Of a stretch of DNA of 8,170 nucleotides, positions 1-5,654 are shown one piece after another. Position numbers and translations under genes: made by a program. The DNA is from an uncultured Olsenella sp. (lineage in GTDB: Bacteria > Actinomycetota > Coriobacteriia > Coriobacteriales > Atopobiaceae): NCBI GenBank assembly GCA_937900605.1, contig CALCDK010000050.1, forward strand, positions 1 through 8,170, in the 5' to 3' direction. Numbering within the stretch: the first letter of the stretch is position 1; every line of letters starts with the position of its first letter. The notes beneath the pieces are model-generated. The model searched no databases, had not been told where the DNA came from, and saw nothing but the letters and a program-made list of their open reading frames with translations.

Positions 1-129
1 CATCTGCCCCAGGATCTGCCGGGCTTTGGCTGCGGCGTAGGCGATGGCGATGGGCTCCGTGCAGCCCATCGCGCAGACGAGCTCGTCGGCAAGGACTCGT
101 GCGTAGCGTGCGCGAAGGTCGCGGTCCAT
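1..129 (-). CDS. N-terminus of an L-cysteine desulfidase / UPF0597 (CyuA/YhaM-like) family protein, partial
   Basis: Only the first 43 codons are in the window; the gene continues past the left edge. The ATG at 129-127 is preceded by a strong ribosome binding site, AGGGAGG at 136-142, six bases away. The fragment contains GCTEPIAIAYAAA at residues 22-34. This matches the N-terminal signature of the UPF0597 / 'serine dehydratase alpha-like' family, which includes E. coli CyuA (YhaM) and the archaeal L-cysteine desulfidase. Members are cytoplasmic Fe-S enzymes that break cysteine into pyruvate, ammonia and sulfide, and the cysteine of GCTEP belongs to the conserved cysteine set. It lies 45 bases after the DJ-1 family gene with no terminator seen between, so cotranscription is plausible. 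The family call rests on one motif; the substrate cannot be judged from this fragment. Confidence 0.72.
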   Translation of the reverse strand, partial: MDRDLRARYARVLADELVCAMGCTEPIAIAYAAAKARQILGQM

Positions 130-174
130 GGGGGGCCTCCCTCGTGGTGGTCGTGCGGCTGGGGTGTCGGGGCG

Positions 175-753
175 CTAGAGGACGACGCCCTCGCGGACGT
201 GCTCGGCGGCCTCGTCGCCGGCGACGAGGCGGACGATCTCGATGCCGAAGGCGAGGGCGGTGCCGGCACCCTGGCTGGTGACCACGTTGCCGTCGACGAC
301 GACGGGAGAGTCGGGCTCGACGGTGGCGCCGCCCTGGGCGACGGCGTCCTGGAAGCCGGGGTTGGCGGTGGCACGGCGGCCCCGCAGGATGCCGAGCTCG
401 GCGAGGACGGACGGCGCGGCGCAGATGGCCGCGACGGTGCGCCCGGTGCGGGCGAACTCGACGAGGGCGTCGCACAGGGGCTGGCAGGTGCGCAGGTTGG
501 GCGTGCCGGGGATGCCACCGGGCAGGACGAGGACGGAGTAGTCGTCGAAGGAGAAGCCCTCGTCGCAGACGGAGCGGTCGGTCGCGATTCGGATGCCGTG
601 CGAGGAGGTGACCTCGTGCGCGGGCTCGACGGCGACGATGTCGCAGGGAACCTTGGCGCGGAAGAGGGCGTCGACGACACTCAGGCCCTCGACCTCCTCG
701 AGGCCCGGGGCGAAGAAGACGGCGACTCGTGCGCCTGCTGCAGTGTCGGACAT
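175..753 (-). CDS. DJ-1/PfpI family protein (class I glutamine amidotransferase-like fold)
   Basis: A 192-residue cytoplasmic protein of the DJ-1/ThiJ/YajL type. Visible landmarks are the conserved acidic stretch GLEEVEG at 17-23 (E22 would match the glutamate that pairs with the reactive cysteine), LPGG at 77-80, the nucleophile elbow AAICAAP with C111, and a C-terminal VTSQGAGTALAFGIEIV segment at 158-174 typical of the family. The length agrees with YajL and DJ-1 (about 190-200). Relatives are linked to oxidative-stress protection, chaperone or glyoxalase/deglycase activities; which one applies here cannot be read from sequence. I chose the ATG at 753-751, not the in-frame ATG at 765, because GGGAGG lies just before the former and nothing like it precedes the latter. 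A terminator-like hairpin sits immediately upstream, and the desulfidase-family gene follows after 45 bases. Confidence 0.88.
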   Translation of the reverse strand: MSDTAAGARVAVFFAPGLEEVEGLSVVDALFRAKVPCDIVAVEPAHEVTSSHGIRIATDRSVCDEGFSFDDYSVLVLPGGIPGTPNLRTCQPLCDALVEFARTGRTVAAICAAPSVLAELGILRGRRATANPGFQDAVAQGGATVEPDSPVVVDGNVVTSQGAGTALAFGIEIVRLVAGDEAAEHVREGVVL

Positions 754-757
754 GGTG

Positions 758-763
758 CCTCCC
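758..763 (-). promoter_or_regulatory. Ribosome binding site deciding the DJ-1 gene start
   Basis: GGGAGG on the minus strand, four bases before the ATG at 753. It overlaps the upstream in-frame ATG at 765-763, which has no Shine-Dalgarno of its own, so it argues for the 192-residue form. Confidence 0.65.
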
Positions 764-768
764 ATTCG

Positions 769-794
769 AAAAGGGCCCCGCGGTCTGCGGGGCC
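769..794 (-). terminator. Intrinsic terminator or attenuator between the PTS EIIA and DJ-1 genes
   Basis: Read on the minus strand, GGCCCCGC (794-787) and GCGGGGCC (781-774) form a perfect 8-bp stem with a five-base loop, followed by CTTTTC. This is the form of a rho-independent terminator, with a short U tract. It lies after the EIIA stop (863) and only about six bases before the DJ-1 ribosome binding site. It could end the EIIA transcript, or let part of it through as an attenuator. Confidence 0.6.
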
Positions 795-809
795 GTGTGG
801 TCGTGTGAC

Positions 810-838
810 GCCCCCGGGCACGGGGCCCGAGCGGGGGC
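810..838 (-). other. GC-rich inverted repeat in the EIIA-DJ-1 gap
   Basis: GCCCCCG at 810-816 pairs with CGGGGGC at 832-838 across a 15-base loop that itself contains GGGGCCC. No U tract follows on either strand. It may assist the terminator at 769-794 or simply reflect base composition. Confidence 0.3.
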
Positions 839-862
839 TCGGCCAGGAGCGCTCGGCGGTCG

Positions 863-1330
863 CTACTCGGCGAGCGCCTCGGTCAACTCCTGGTCGAGGG
901 CCTGCGCGATGGCGGCGGGGTCGTCGGTGGAGCGGACGAACGCCTTGAACTTCTCGCGCATGAGCAGGACCGCGGTGCGCGAGAGGAGCTTGATGTGCGC
1001 GGTCCCCTCCTCGCCCTCGGGCACGAGCAGCGAGATGAACGTGTCTACGGGCTTCTCGTCGAAGCTGGGCCATTCGATGCGACGGTCGTTCTTGAGGACC
1101 AGGACGGCGGGGCGCAGGACCGCCTCGCTCTTGGCGTGGGGCACGGCGAAGCCATCGGTCATGCCCGTCTCGCCCATCTCCTCGCGGGCGAGGAAGGCCT
1201 GGAAGACAGCGTCCGGGTCGTTGGTGACGCCAAGGTCGCGCGCGCGGTCAGCGAGGAAGCGGAGCACCTCCCTGCGGGAGGAGAGGCTCTGCCTGACGAA
1301 GACGTTCTCGGGCTTGACGAACTGGCTCAC
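863..1330 (-). CDS. PTS sugar transporter subunit IIA, fructose/mannitol type (single domain)
   Basis: A 155-residue cytoplasmic phosphocarrier of the PTS EIIA-2 (fructose/mannitol/Ntr) family. It would take a phosphoryl group from phospho-HPr and pass it to an EIIB. The active-site signature GFAVPHAKS is at 60-68, with H65 as the phosphorylated histidine; the rest (LVPEGEEGTAHIKLLSRTAVLL at about 104-125) matches the typical second half of the domain. I chose the GTG at 1330-1328 because AAAGGAGT lies eight bases upstream and homology begins there; the longer open frame is uninterrupted but has no such signal. No EIIB or EIIC gene is adjacent, so it either serves a permease encoded elsewhere or has a regulatory role like PtsN. 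The HAKS form of the motif favours the sugar type. It follows ruvB after 71 bases. Confidence 0.88.
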   Translation of the reverse strand: MSQFVKPENVFVRQSLSSRREVLRFLADRARDLGVTNDPDAVFQAFLAREEMGETGMTDGFAVPHAKSEAVLRPAVLVLKNDRRIEWPSFDEKPVDTFISLLVPEGEEGTAHIKLLSRTAVLLMREKFKAFVRSTDDPAAIAQALDQELTEALAE

Positions 1331-1337
1331 TGACGAC

Positions 1338-1345
1338 ACTCCTTT
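1338..1345 (-). promoter_or_regulatory. Ribosome binding site for the GTG start of the EIIA gene
   Basis: AAAGGAGT on the minus strand, with about eight bases between GGAG and the GTG at 1330-1328. It fixes the start at a non-ATG codon and rules out the longer open frame. Confidence 0.75.
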
Positions 1346-1379
1346 GGGTCTTGGCGCGACTGCCCCATGCAATGCCCCC

Positions 1380-1385
1380 ATCATA
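1380..1385 (-). promoter_or_regulatory. Possible -10 element for the EIIA gene
   Basis: TATGAT on the minus strand in the 71-base ruvB-EIIA gap differs from TATAAT by one base. I see no convincing -35 at 16-18 bases upstream, where the sequence is pure GC. If used, it would give a leader of about 40 bases. Low confidence; readthrough from ruvB is equally possible since no terminator is visible in this gap. Confidence 0.25.
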
Positions 1386-1401
1386 GCGCGCGGGGCGGGC
1401 C

Positions 1402-2457
1402 CTAGCGGGACGGGGGCTCCATGCCGAGGTGGTCGAAGGCGGCGAGCGTGGCCTGGCGTCCCTGCGGCGTGCGGACGATGAGGCCGCACTGCAGCAGGTA
1501 GGGCTCGTAGACGTCCTCAAGGGTCGAGGGGTCCTCCGAGACGGCGCTCGCGACGGTGGTGAGGCCCACGGGGCGGCCGCGAAACGTCTCGCACAGCGCC
1601 GTGAGGATGCGCACGTCCATGGTGTCGAGGCCCAGGGCGTCAATCTCGAAGAACTCGAGGGCCTCGCGCGCGACCTCCCACGTGATGGTGCCCGCAGCCT
1701 TGACCTGCGCGTAGTCGCGCACGCGCTTGAGCAGGCGGTTGGCCAGGCGCGGCGTGCCGCGCGAGCGCGAGGCGATCTCGGCCGCGCCCTGCGCGTCGAT
1801 GGCCACCCCGAGAATGGCCGCCGAGCGCGTGACGATGGTGGCGAGCTCCTCGGTGGTGTAGTAGTCGAGGCGGTACGAGATGCCGAAGCGGTCGCGCAGC
1901 GGCCCGGTGAGCAGGCCCGTGCGCGTGGTGGCGCCCACGAGCGTGAAGCGCGGCACGTCGATGCGGATCGAGCGCGCGGCCGGGCCCTTGCCGATGACGA
2001 TGTCGAGGAAGAAGTCCTCCATCGCCGGGTAGAGCACCTCCTCGATCTGGTGGTTGAGGCGGTGAATCTCGTCGACGAAGAGGATGTCGCCCTCCTCGAG
2101 GTTGGTGAGAATGGCCGCGAGGTCTCCGGCGCGCTCGATGGCGGGACCGGAGGTGGTGTGCATCTTGGCGCCCATCTCGTTGGCGACGATGCCAGCGAGG
2201 GTGGTCTTGCCCAGGCCCGGGGGGCCCGAGAAGATCACGTGGTCGAGGGCCTCTCCGCGCGAGCGGGCGGCCTGGATGAGCACGCGCAGGTTCTCGCGGA
2301 CGCGCGCCTGGCCGATGTACTCGTCGAGCGAGCGGGGGCGCAGCCCGCGGTCCTGGTCGAGGTCGTCGGCCGTGAGCTCGCCGGACACCTGGCGCGGGGC
2401 GGACGGACGGCGCGCGGCGGCGCCGGCGAACAGGTCGTCGTCAGAGGCCTCCCACAT
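1402..2457 (-). CDS. ruvB: Holliday junction branch migration ATPase RuvB
   Basis: RuvB is the AAA+ hexameric motor that, with RuvA, drives branch migration of Holliday junctions. The product is 351 residues, the usual family length. Counting from the ATG, the Walker A motif GPPGLGKT is near 78-85, Walker B LFVDEIH near 126-132, sensor 1 GATTRTG near 175-181, the arginine-finger segment GPLRDRFG near 185-192, and sensor 2 RGTPRLANR near 233-241. A winged-helix DNA-binding domain fills the last 80 or so residues ([22 protein letters not shown]). All key residues are intact. The ATG at 2457 shares one base with the ruvA stop (TGATG), so the two are translationally coupled; a GTG one codon earlier (2460) is an alternative start. 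The last gene of the ruvCAB cluster. Confidence 0.97.
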   Translation of the reverse strand: MWEASDDDLFAGAAARRPSAPRQVSGELTADDLDQDRGLRPRSLDEYIGQARVRENLRVLIQAARSRGEALDHVIFSGPPGLGKTTLAGIVANEMGAKMHTTSGPAIERAGDLAAILTNLEEGDILFVDEIHRLNHQIEEVLYPAMEDFFLDIVIGKGPAARSIRIDVPRFTLVGATTRTGLLTGPLRDRFGISYRLDYYTTEELATIVTRSAAILGVAIDAQGAAEIASRSRGTPRLANRLLKRVRDYAQVKAAGTITWEVAREALEFFEIDALGLDTMDVRILTALCETFRGRPVGLTTVASAVSEDPSTLEDVYEPYLLQCGLIVRTPQGRQATLAAFDHLGMEPPSR

Positions 2458-3092
2458 CACCTACCACCCCCGAGGCGGCGCAGGGCGAAGGCGATGACCT
2501 TCTCGATGCCCTGGTCGACGAGGGATTCCGCGCCGTCGAGGGCGAGCTGGGCCTCCTGCGAGGTGAAGCCCATGGAGAGCAGCGCCTCCGTGGCGTCCTC
2601 CATGACGCCGGCCTGGGCGCCGGGCAGCGGGCGCGCTGCGGCGTCGCCGTCGACGGTGAGGCCGACGAGGCCGCGCAGGTCGGCGTTCTTGGTGAAGACG
2701 TCTGAGAGCTCGACGAGCAGCCGGCTGGCCTTCTTGCGCCCGACGCCGGGCACCTGGGCCATCCTCGCAGCGTCGTCCGAGCTCACGACCTGCGCGAGCT
2801 GCGCGGGCGAGAACGTGGAGAGTACCGAGAGCGCGAGCTTGGGTCCGACTCCCGAGATGGCGCGCAGCTGGTCGAACAGGGCACGCTCCTCCCTGGTTGC
2901 GAAGCCGAAGAGCTCCATGGCGTCCTCGCGGACGACGAGTCGCGTGAGCAGCGTCACGCCCGCCTCGCCGGCGTGCGGCAGCGACGCGGCGGTGGTGGAC
3001 GAGACCCCGAGCTCGTAGCCGACCCCGCCGACGTCGAGCACGACGTGCGTGGGCAGCACCTCCACGAGCGTTCCGGTGAGCTGGACGATCAT
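2457..3092 (-). CDS. ruvA: Holliday junction branch migration protein RuvA
   Basis: RuvA binds Holliday junctions as a tetramer and loads RuvB. The product is 211 residues. Domain I (about 1-63) is the OB fold, starting [12 protein letters not shown] and containing the acidic-pin segment VREDA at 54-58. Domain II has two helix-hairpin-helix motifs, [10 protein letters not shown] at 79-88 and [12 protein letters not shown] at 114-125. A variable Ala/Gly-rich linker leads to domain III (about 162-207, [15 protein letters not shown]), which contacts RuvB. The start is secure: AAGGAGGG at 3100-3107 lies seven bases upstream, and the ATG overlaps the ruvC stop as ATGA. Its stop overlaps the start of ruvB. 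Because it has its own strong ribosome binding site, it can be translated despite the ruvC frameshift. Confidence 0.96.
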   Translation of the reverse strand: MIVQLTGTLVEVLPTHVVLDVGGVGYELGVSSTTAASLPHAGEAGVTLLTRLVVREDAMELFGFATREERALFDQLRAISGVGPKLALSVLSTFSPAQLAQVVSSDDAARMAQVPGVGRKKASRLLVELSDVFTKNADLRGLVGLTVDGDAAARPLPGAQAGVMEDATEALLSMGFTSQEAQLALDGAESLVDQGIEKVIAFALRRLGGGR

Positions 3093-3591
3093 TGGCTGGC
3101 CCTCCTTGCCTGGCTCAGGAGCCTGGTCCTGGATACGTTTGCGTGGCACACCGCGGCCGCCAGGGCGTCCGCCGCATGGTCCGGGCGCGGCTCGTGGTCG
3201 AGCGCGAGGACGTTCTTCACCATGTACATGACCTGACGCTTGTCGGCGGCGCCGGTGCCGACGACCGCCTGCTTGATCTGCATGGGAGTGTACTCCCCCA
3301 CCGAGAGGCCCGCGGACGAGCACGCGACGATGGCCACGCCGCGCGCCTGGGCCGTGGCGATGGCGGACTTGGTGTTCTCGCCGAAGTAGATGCCCTCGAT
3401 CGCGAGCTCCGTGGGCCCGTAGCGGCTGATGGCGGATTGCAGCTCGTCGAAGATGCGCCCGAGTCGCCGCTGGGCTCGTCCGCGTGCGTGGTCACGCAGC
3501 CATAGGCCCGGGCGCGGCACAGCGAGCCGCGGGTCTCGACGATGCCCCACCCGGTGTGGGCGAGCCCTGGGTCGACCCCGAGTATGACCAT
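3089..3591 (-). pseudogene. ruvC: Crossover junction endodeoxyribonuclease RuvC, interrupted by a one-base frameshift
   Basis: RuvC is the dimeric nuclease that resolves Holliday junctions. The N-terminal part is read from the ATG at 3591 (AAGGGGG just upstream; a GTG two codons earlier is too close to that site) and carries GVDPGLAHTGWGIVE. After codon 41 (…ADEPS, near 3469) homology jumps to another frame beginning RRLGRIFDEL, which runs cleanly to the TGA at 3091-3089. Restoring one C in the minus-strand AGCGG gives DEPSRRLGRIFDEL and a 167-residue protein, a normal family length. Its catalytic residues are then D7, E66 (AIEGIYF), H139 and D142 (RPDHAADALA), the H/D pair also used in Thermus RuvC. 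As written, the first frame runs on without homology to 3217. It may be a true mutation or a sequencing/assembly error; both halves are otherwise undamaged, favouring a recent or artefactual change. Confidence 0.85.
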
Positions 3592-3606
3592 GCGCACCCC
3601 CTTGTC

Positions 3607-3622
3607 TAGAACGTTCGTTCTA
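3607..3622. promoter_or_regulatory. LexA (SOS) box upstream of ruvCAB
   Basis: TAGAAC-GTTC-GTTCTA is a perfect inverted repeat with 6-base arms. It contains GAAC-N4-GTTC, the core of the LexA operator known from Gram-positive bacteria and Actinobacteria. It sits 15 bases before the ruvC start and directly downstream of the -10 element, where bound LexA would block initiation. This predicts DNA-damage induction of ruvCAB. It is one of the few non-GC-rich stretches in the window. Confidence 0.8.
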
Positions 3623-3630
3623 TCTTAGCA
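3622..3630 (-). promoter_or_regulatory. Extended -10 promoter of ruvCAB
   Basis: Minus-strand TGCTAAGAT gives an extended -10 (TG-N-TAAGAT, near TATAAT). Initiation about seven bases downstream would fall inside the LexA box. I see no good -35 hexamer at 17-18 bases upstream, which is tolerable for an extended -10 promoter. Confidence 0.55.
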
Positions 3631-3650
3631 CAAGGGCGCGGGCGATGCGG

Positions 3651-5549
3651 CTAGTTGAGCGAGAAGGGCCCCGTCCACAGGGTGGGCCCGTCGTCGGGGC
3701 CGCCGTCGGCAGCGGGCCCCTGGCCGCCAGCGTCCGGGCGCGGCCCCCTGCCGGATGCGGGCGCACTGGGGCCGGACGGGCCGGACAGGGCCCCGCCGAG
3801 CGAGAAGTCGCGCAGGTACCCCATGACCTCGCGCATGTCACGCTCGTGCTCGCGCGCCTCGAGCGCCTCCTCGGGGTCCGGCACGTCGTCGTCCGCGGCC
3901 CCGTCGTCGTCGCCGTCGGCGCGGGCCAGGACGGCCTCGAGGCGCTCGTCGGCGGGGCGCACGCGGTCGCGCCAGGCCATCCCCAGCGGGGCGCGGCCCT
4001 CCTCGAGGGTGCGCGACGTGACGCACAGGACGCGGGCGAGGCCGGGGCGCAGCGCCTCGTTGGAGCGCAGGCGGTCGATGACGGCGAGCACCGCGGCCTC
4101 GTGGCCCAGCGACTCGACGATGTCCGAGACGGGGTCCTCCCACTCCAGGTAGGCGGCAAGAACCGCGTCGCAGAACTCCAGGCGGCGGCGCGCGCCGACG
4201 ATCCCGCAGCGCGGCGGCAGCGCGTCCTCGTGCCCGAGGCCCGCCTGGGCCTCGCGGCAGATCACCGGCGACACGGTGTTGCGCATCCGGGCCAGGTCGA
4301 GGACGTCCGAGCGGTACAGGTCGCCCAGCGGCTCGATGCGCGCGGCGCTCGCCCGCGACGCTCCCTCGAGCGCCAGCCCGGTCTTGTCCTGGCACCCCAG
4401 CGGGACCGCGTCGCGCGAGCGCGCGAGCGCCGCGAGGTGGGCCTGCGCGAGGTCGCCCAGGAGCGCCGCGTCGCCGCCCGCCACGGAGGCGTCGAGGACC
4501 TCGACGTTGCCCTCGGGCAGGCGCAGCGCGGACACCAGCGAGGACGCTGCCGCGTCCCTGGTGCGCGAAACGCCCGCGACCCGAAGCGCAAAGACGTTCT
4601 GCGGGCCCAGCGCGTCGACGGCGAGCGCCGCCACGACCTGCGACTGCAGCGAGGAGTCCACGACGGCGCAGGCACCTCTCGCCCCGCCCTGGGCGACGGC
4701 GTCGCGCAGGCCGTGCACGAGCGCCTCCCAGGTCATGAGACCGGGGTCGTAGACCTCCTCGCGCAGCGGGTCGGGCAGCGGGCCCTCGCAGGACGGGTCG
4801 ACGTCGCAGACGAGGAGGTCCTCCTCGAAGCACGGGGACTGGGCCGCAATCTGGCCCCAGGGGGCCATCACGAAGCTCGAGCCGCAGTGGACCCGACCGT
4901 CGTAGGTGCCCAGCGAGCCCACGCCCACGAGCCAGCAGCCGGAGTCCTGGGCGTCGCGCGGGAAGCGCGACTGCGAGAGGGACGTGCCCATGGCGCTCGA
5001 CGGGTCGTCGAGGGCGTAGCCGTAGTCCGAGAGGAACACGATGGCGTCGACGCCGTGGTCTCGGGCGACGTACTCGTCGAGCTCCTCGTAGTCGAAGGCC
5101 ACGCCCAGGCGGCAGCCAGCCACGTCGAAGCACGGCAGGTCGGAAGAGCCGGCGTCTGGACCCTCGCCCCCGTCGTCGCCGTCGGCGGTCCCGGCCAGCG
5201 GCACGACGCCGTCGCTGCCGAGCGCGGCGCCGAGCCTCACGTCGACGATGCGGCCGTCGCCCAGGAGCAGCGCGTCGGCCTGGTGCGCGTCCTCGACGTC
5301 GAACTGCACGGGCACCAGGCAGCGGCACTCAAGGCTGCCGGCCAGGCTCAGGACGGCCGAGACGAGGTCGAGCGCGAGCCCCTCGCGGTCGGCGTACGGG
5401 ACCTCGCCCGTGCCGGTGAGCGCGCAGGCGGGCAGCACCATGAGGTCGGCCCCCTTTGAGGCGGCGACCGCCGAGAGCTGCGCGGCGCGGCGCACGGTGG
5501 CCTCGAAGTCACCGGCGTACGTCTGTACCTGTGCGATGGCGATCCTCAT
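3651..5549 (-). CDS. NAD+ synthetase (glutamine-hydrolysing, NadE) family protein with degenerate catalytic motifs
   Basis: A 632-residue two-domain protein. Residues 1-260 resemble the nitrilase-type glutaminase domain of glutamine-dependent NAD+ synthetase (MRIAIAQVQTYAGDFEAT start; GSSFVMAPWGQIAAQSPCFEEDLLVCD at about 223-249). Residues 272-535 resemble the synthetase domain (AALAVDALG at 307-315, LGDLYRSDVLDLARMRN at 408-424, the LPP…LD…YLE pattern at 444-470). Yet the sites of catalysis look lost. The expected PE of the glutaminase triad is PA (40-41), no lysine follows in the second motif, and the GVxxCED cysteine motif reads GVAFDYEEL (149-157). The ATP-binding SGGxDS reads VVDSSLQS (296-303), and TTGNKSE reads LGCQDKT. 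An acidic stretch and a Gly/Pro-rich tail fill about 543-632. The start has AAGGGAG seven bases upstream. It may be a pseudoenzyme or have a changed reaction, so I give no symbol. Confidence 0.8.
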   Translation of the reverse strand: MRIAIAQVQTYAGDFEATVRRAAQLSAVAASKGADLMVLPACALTGTGEVPYADREGLALDLVSAVLSLAGSLECRCLVPVQFDVEDAHQADALLLGDGRIVDVRLGAALGSDGVVPLAGTADGDDGGEGPDAGSSDLPCFDVAGCRLGVAFDYEELDEYVARDHGVDAIVFLSDYGYALDDPSSAMGTSLSQSRFPRDAQDSGCWLVGVGSLGTYDGRVHCGSSFVMAPWGQIAAQSPCFEEDLLVCDVDPSCEGPLPDPLREEVYDPGLMTWEALVHGLRDAVAQGGARGACAVVDSSLQSQVVAALAVDALGPQNVFALRVAGVSRTRDAAASSLVSALRLPEGNVEVLDASVAGGDAALLGDLAQAHLAALARSRDAVPLGCQDKTGLALEGASRASAARIEPLGDLYRSDVLDLARMRNTVSPVICREAQAGLGHEDALPPRCGIVGARRRLEFCDAVLAAYLEWEDPVSDIVESLGHEAAVLAVIDRLRSNEALRPGLARVLCVTSRTLEEGRAPLGMAWRDRVRPADERLEAVLARADGDDDGAADDDVPDPEEALEAREHERDMREVMGYLRDFSLGGALSGPSGPSAPASGRGPRPDAGGQGPAADGGPDDGPTLWTGPFSLN

Positions 5550-5596
5550 CCGACCGCTCCCTTCCGTTCCGACCTCGCGAAGACCCGCCGGGTGGC

Positions 5597-5629
5597 GAGA
5601 AGAGCGGGCCCCGGTCTCCCGGGGCCCGC
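5597..5629 (-). terminator. Terminator-like hairpin after the desulfoferrodoxin gene
   Basis: On the minus strand GCGGGCCCCGG (5629-5619) and its complement (5614-5604) form a perfect 11-bp stem closed by a GAGA loop, followed by TCTTCTC. The stem is very stable and the U tract interrupted, so termination is likely but may be incomplete. It lies between the desulfoferrodoxin stop and the NAD+ synthetase-like start; I see no promoter in the 47 bases after it. Confidence 0.6.
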
Positions 5630-5635
5630 CGTGGT

Positions 5636-5652
5636 GACGCCGCTTCGGCGTC
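5636..5652 (-). other. Short hairpin just after the desulfoferrodoxin stop codon
   Basis: GACGCCG (5636-5642) pairs with CGGCGTC (5646-5652) over a three-base loop, two bases beyond the TAG at 5657-5655. It has no U tract and stands in tandem with the larger terminator-like stem; it may protect the 3' end of the message. Confidence 0.45.
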
Positions 5653-5654
5653 GG

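Noticed and set aside
199..948. A 249-codon plus-strand frame over the DJ-1 gene
   Set aside because: Asp/Gly/Ala/Val-rich antisense shadow with no start signal; the DJ-1 motifs are unambiguous on the minus strand.
1331..1489. An N-terminal extension of the EIIA protein by 53 residues
   Set aside because: The extension is Arg/Pro-rich, overlaps the end of ruvB, has no homology, and a good ribosome binding site precedes the internal GTG.
2455..2460. GTG at 2460 as the ruvB start
   Set aside because: It adds only one residue and the adjacent ATG gives the usual stop/start overlap with ruvA; kept as an alternative but not chosen.
1429..3018. A 529-codon open frame on the plus strand across ruvB and ruvA
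   Set aside because: It runs through two complete conserved minus-strand genes and their junction, and shows no motif of its own; a codon-bias shadow.
3463..3475. Programmed -1 ribosomal frameshifting in ruvC
   Set aside because: There is no slippery heptamer (X XXY YYZ) at the switch and no evident stimulatory hairpin or internal Shine-Dalgarno; a lost base explains the data more simply.
3838..5328. A 496-codon minus-strand frame inside the NAD+ synthetase-like gene
   Set aside because: It is almost pure Arg/Gly/Ala/Pro in an alternate frame of a gene with clear homology; not a real protein.
3645..5459. A 604-codon open frame on the plus strand opposite the NAD+ synthetase-like gene
   Set aside because: It is an antisense shadow in GC-rich DNA: composition is Arg/Gly/Ala/Val repeats, with no recognisable motif and no credible ribosome binding site; the minus strand carries clear homology.
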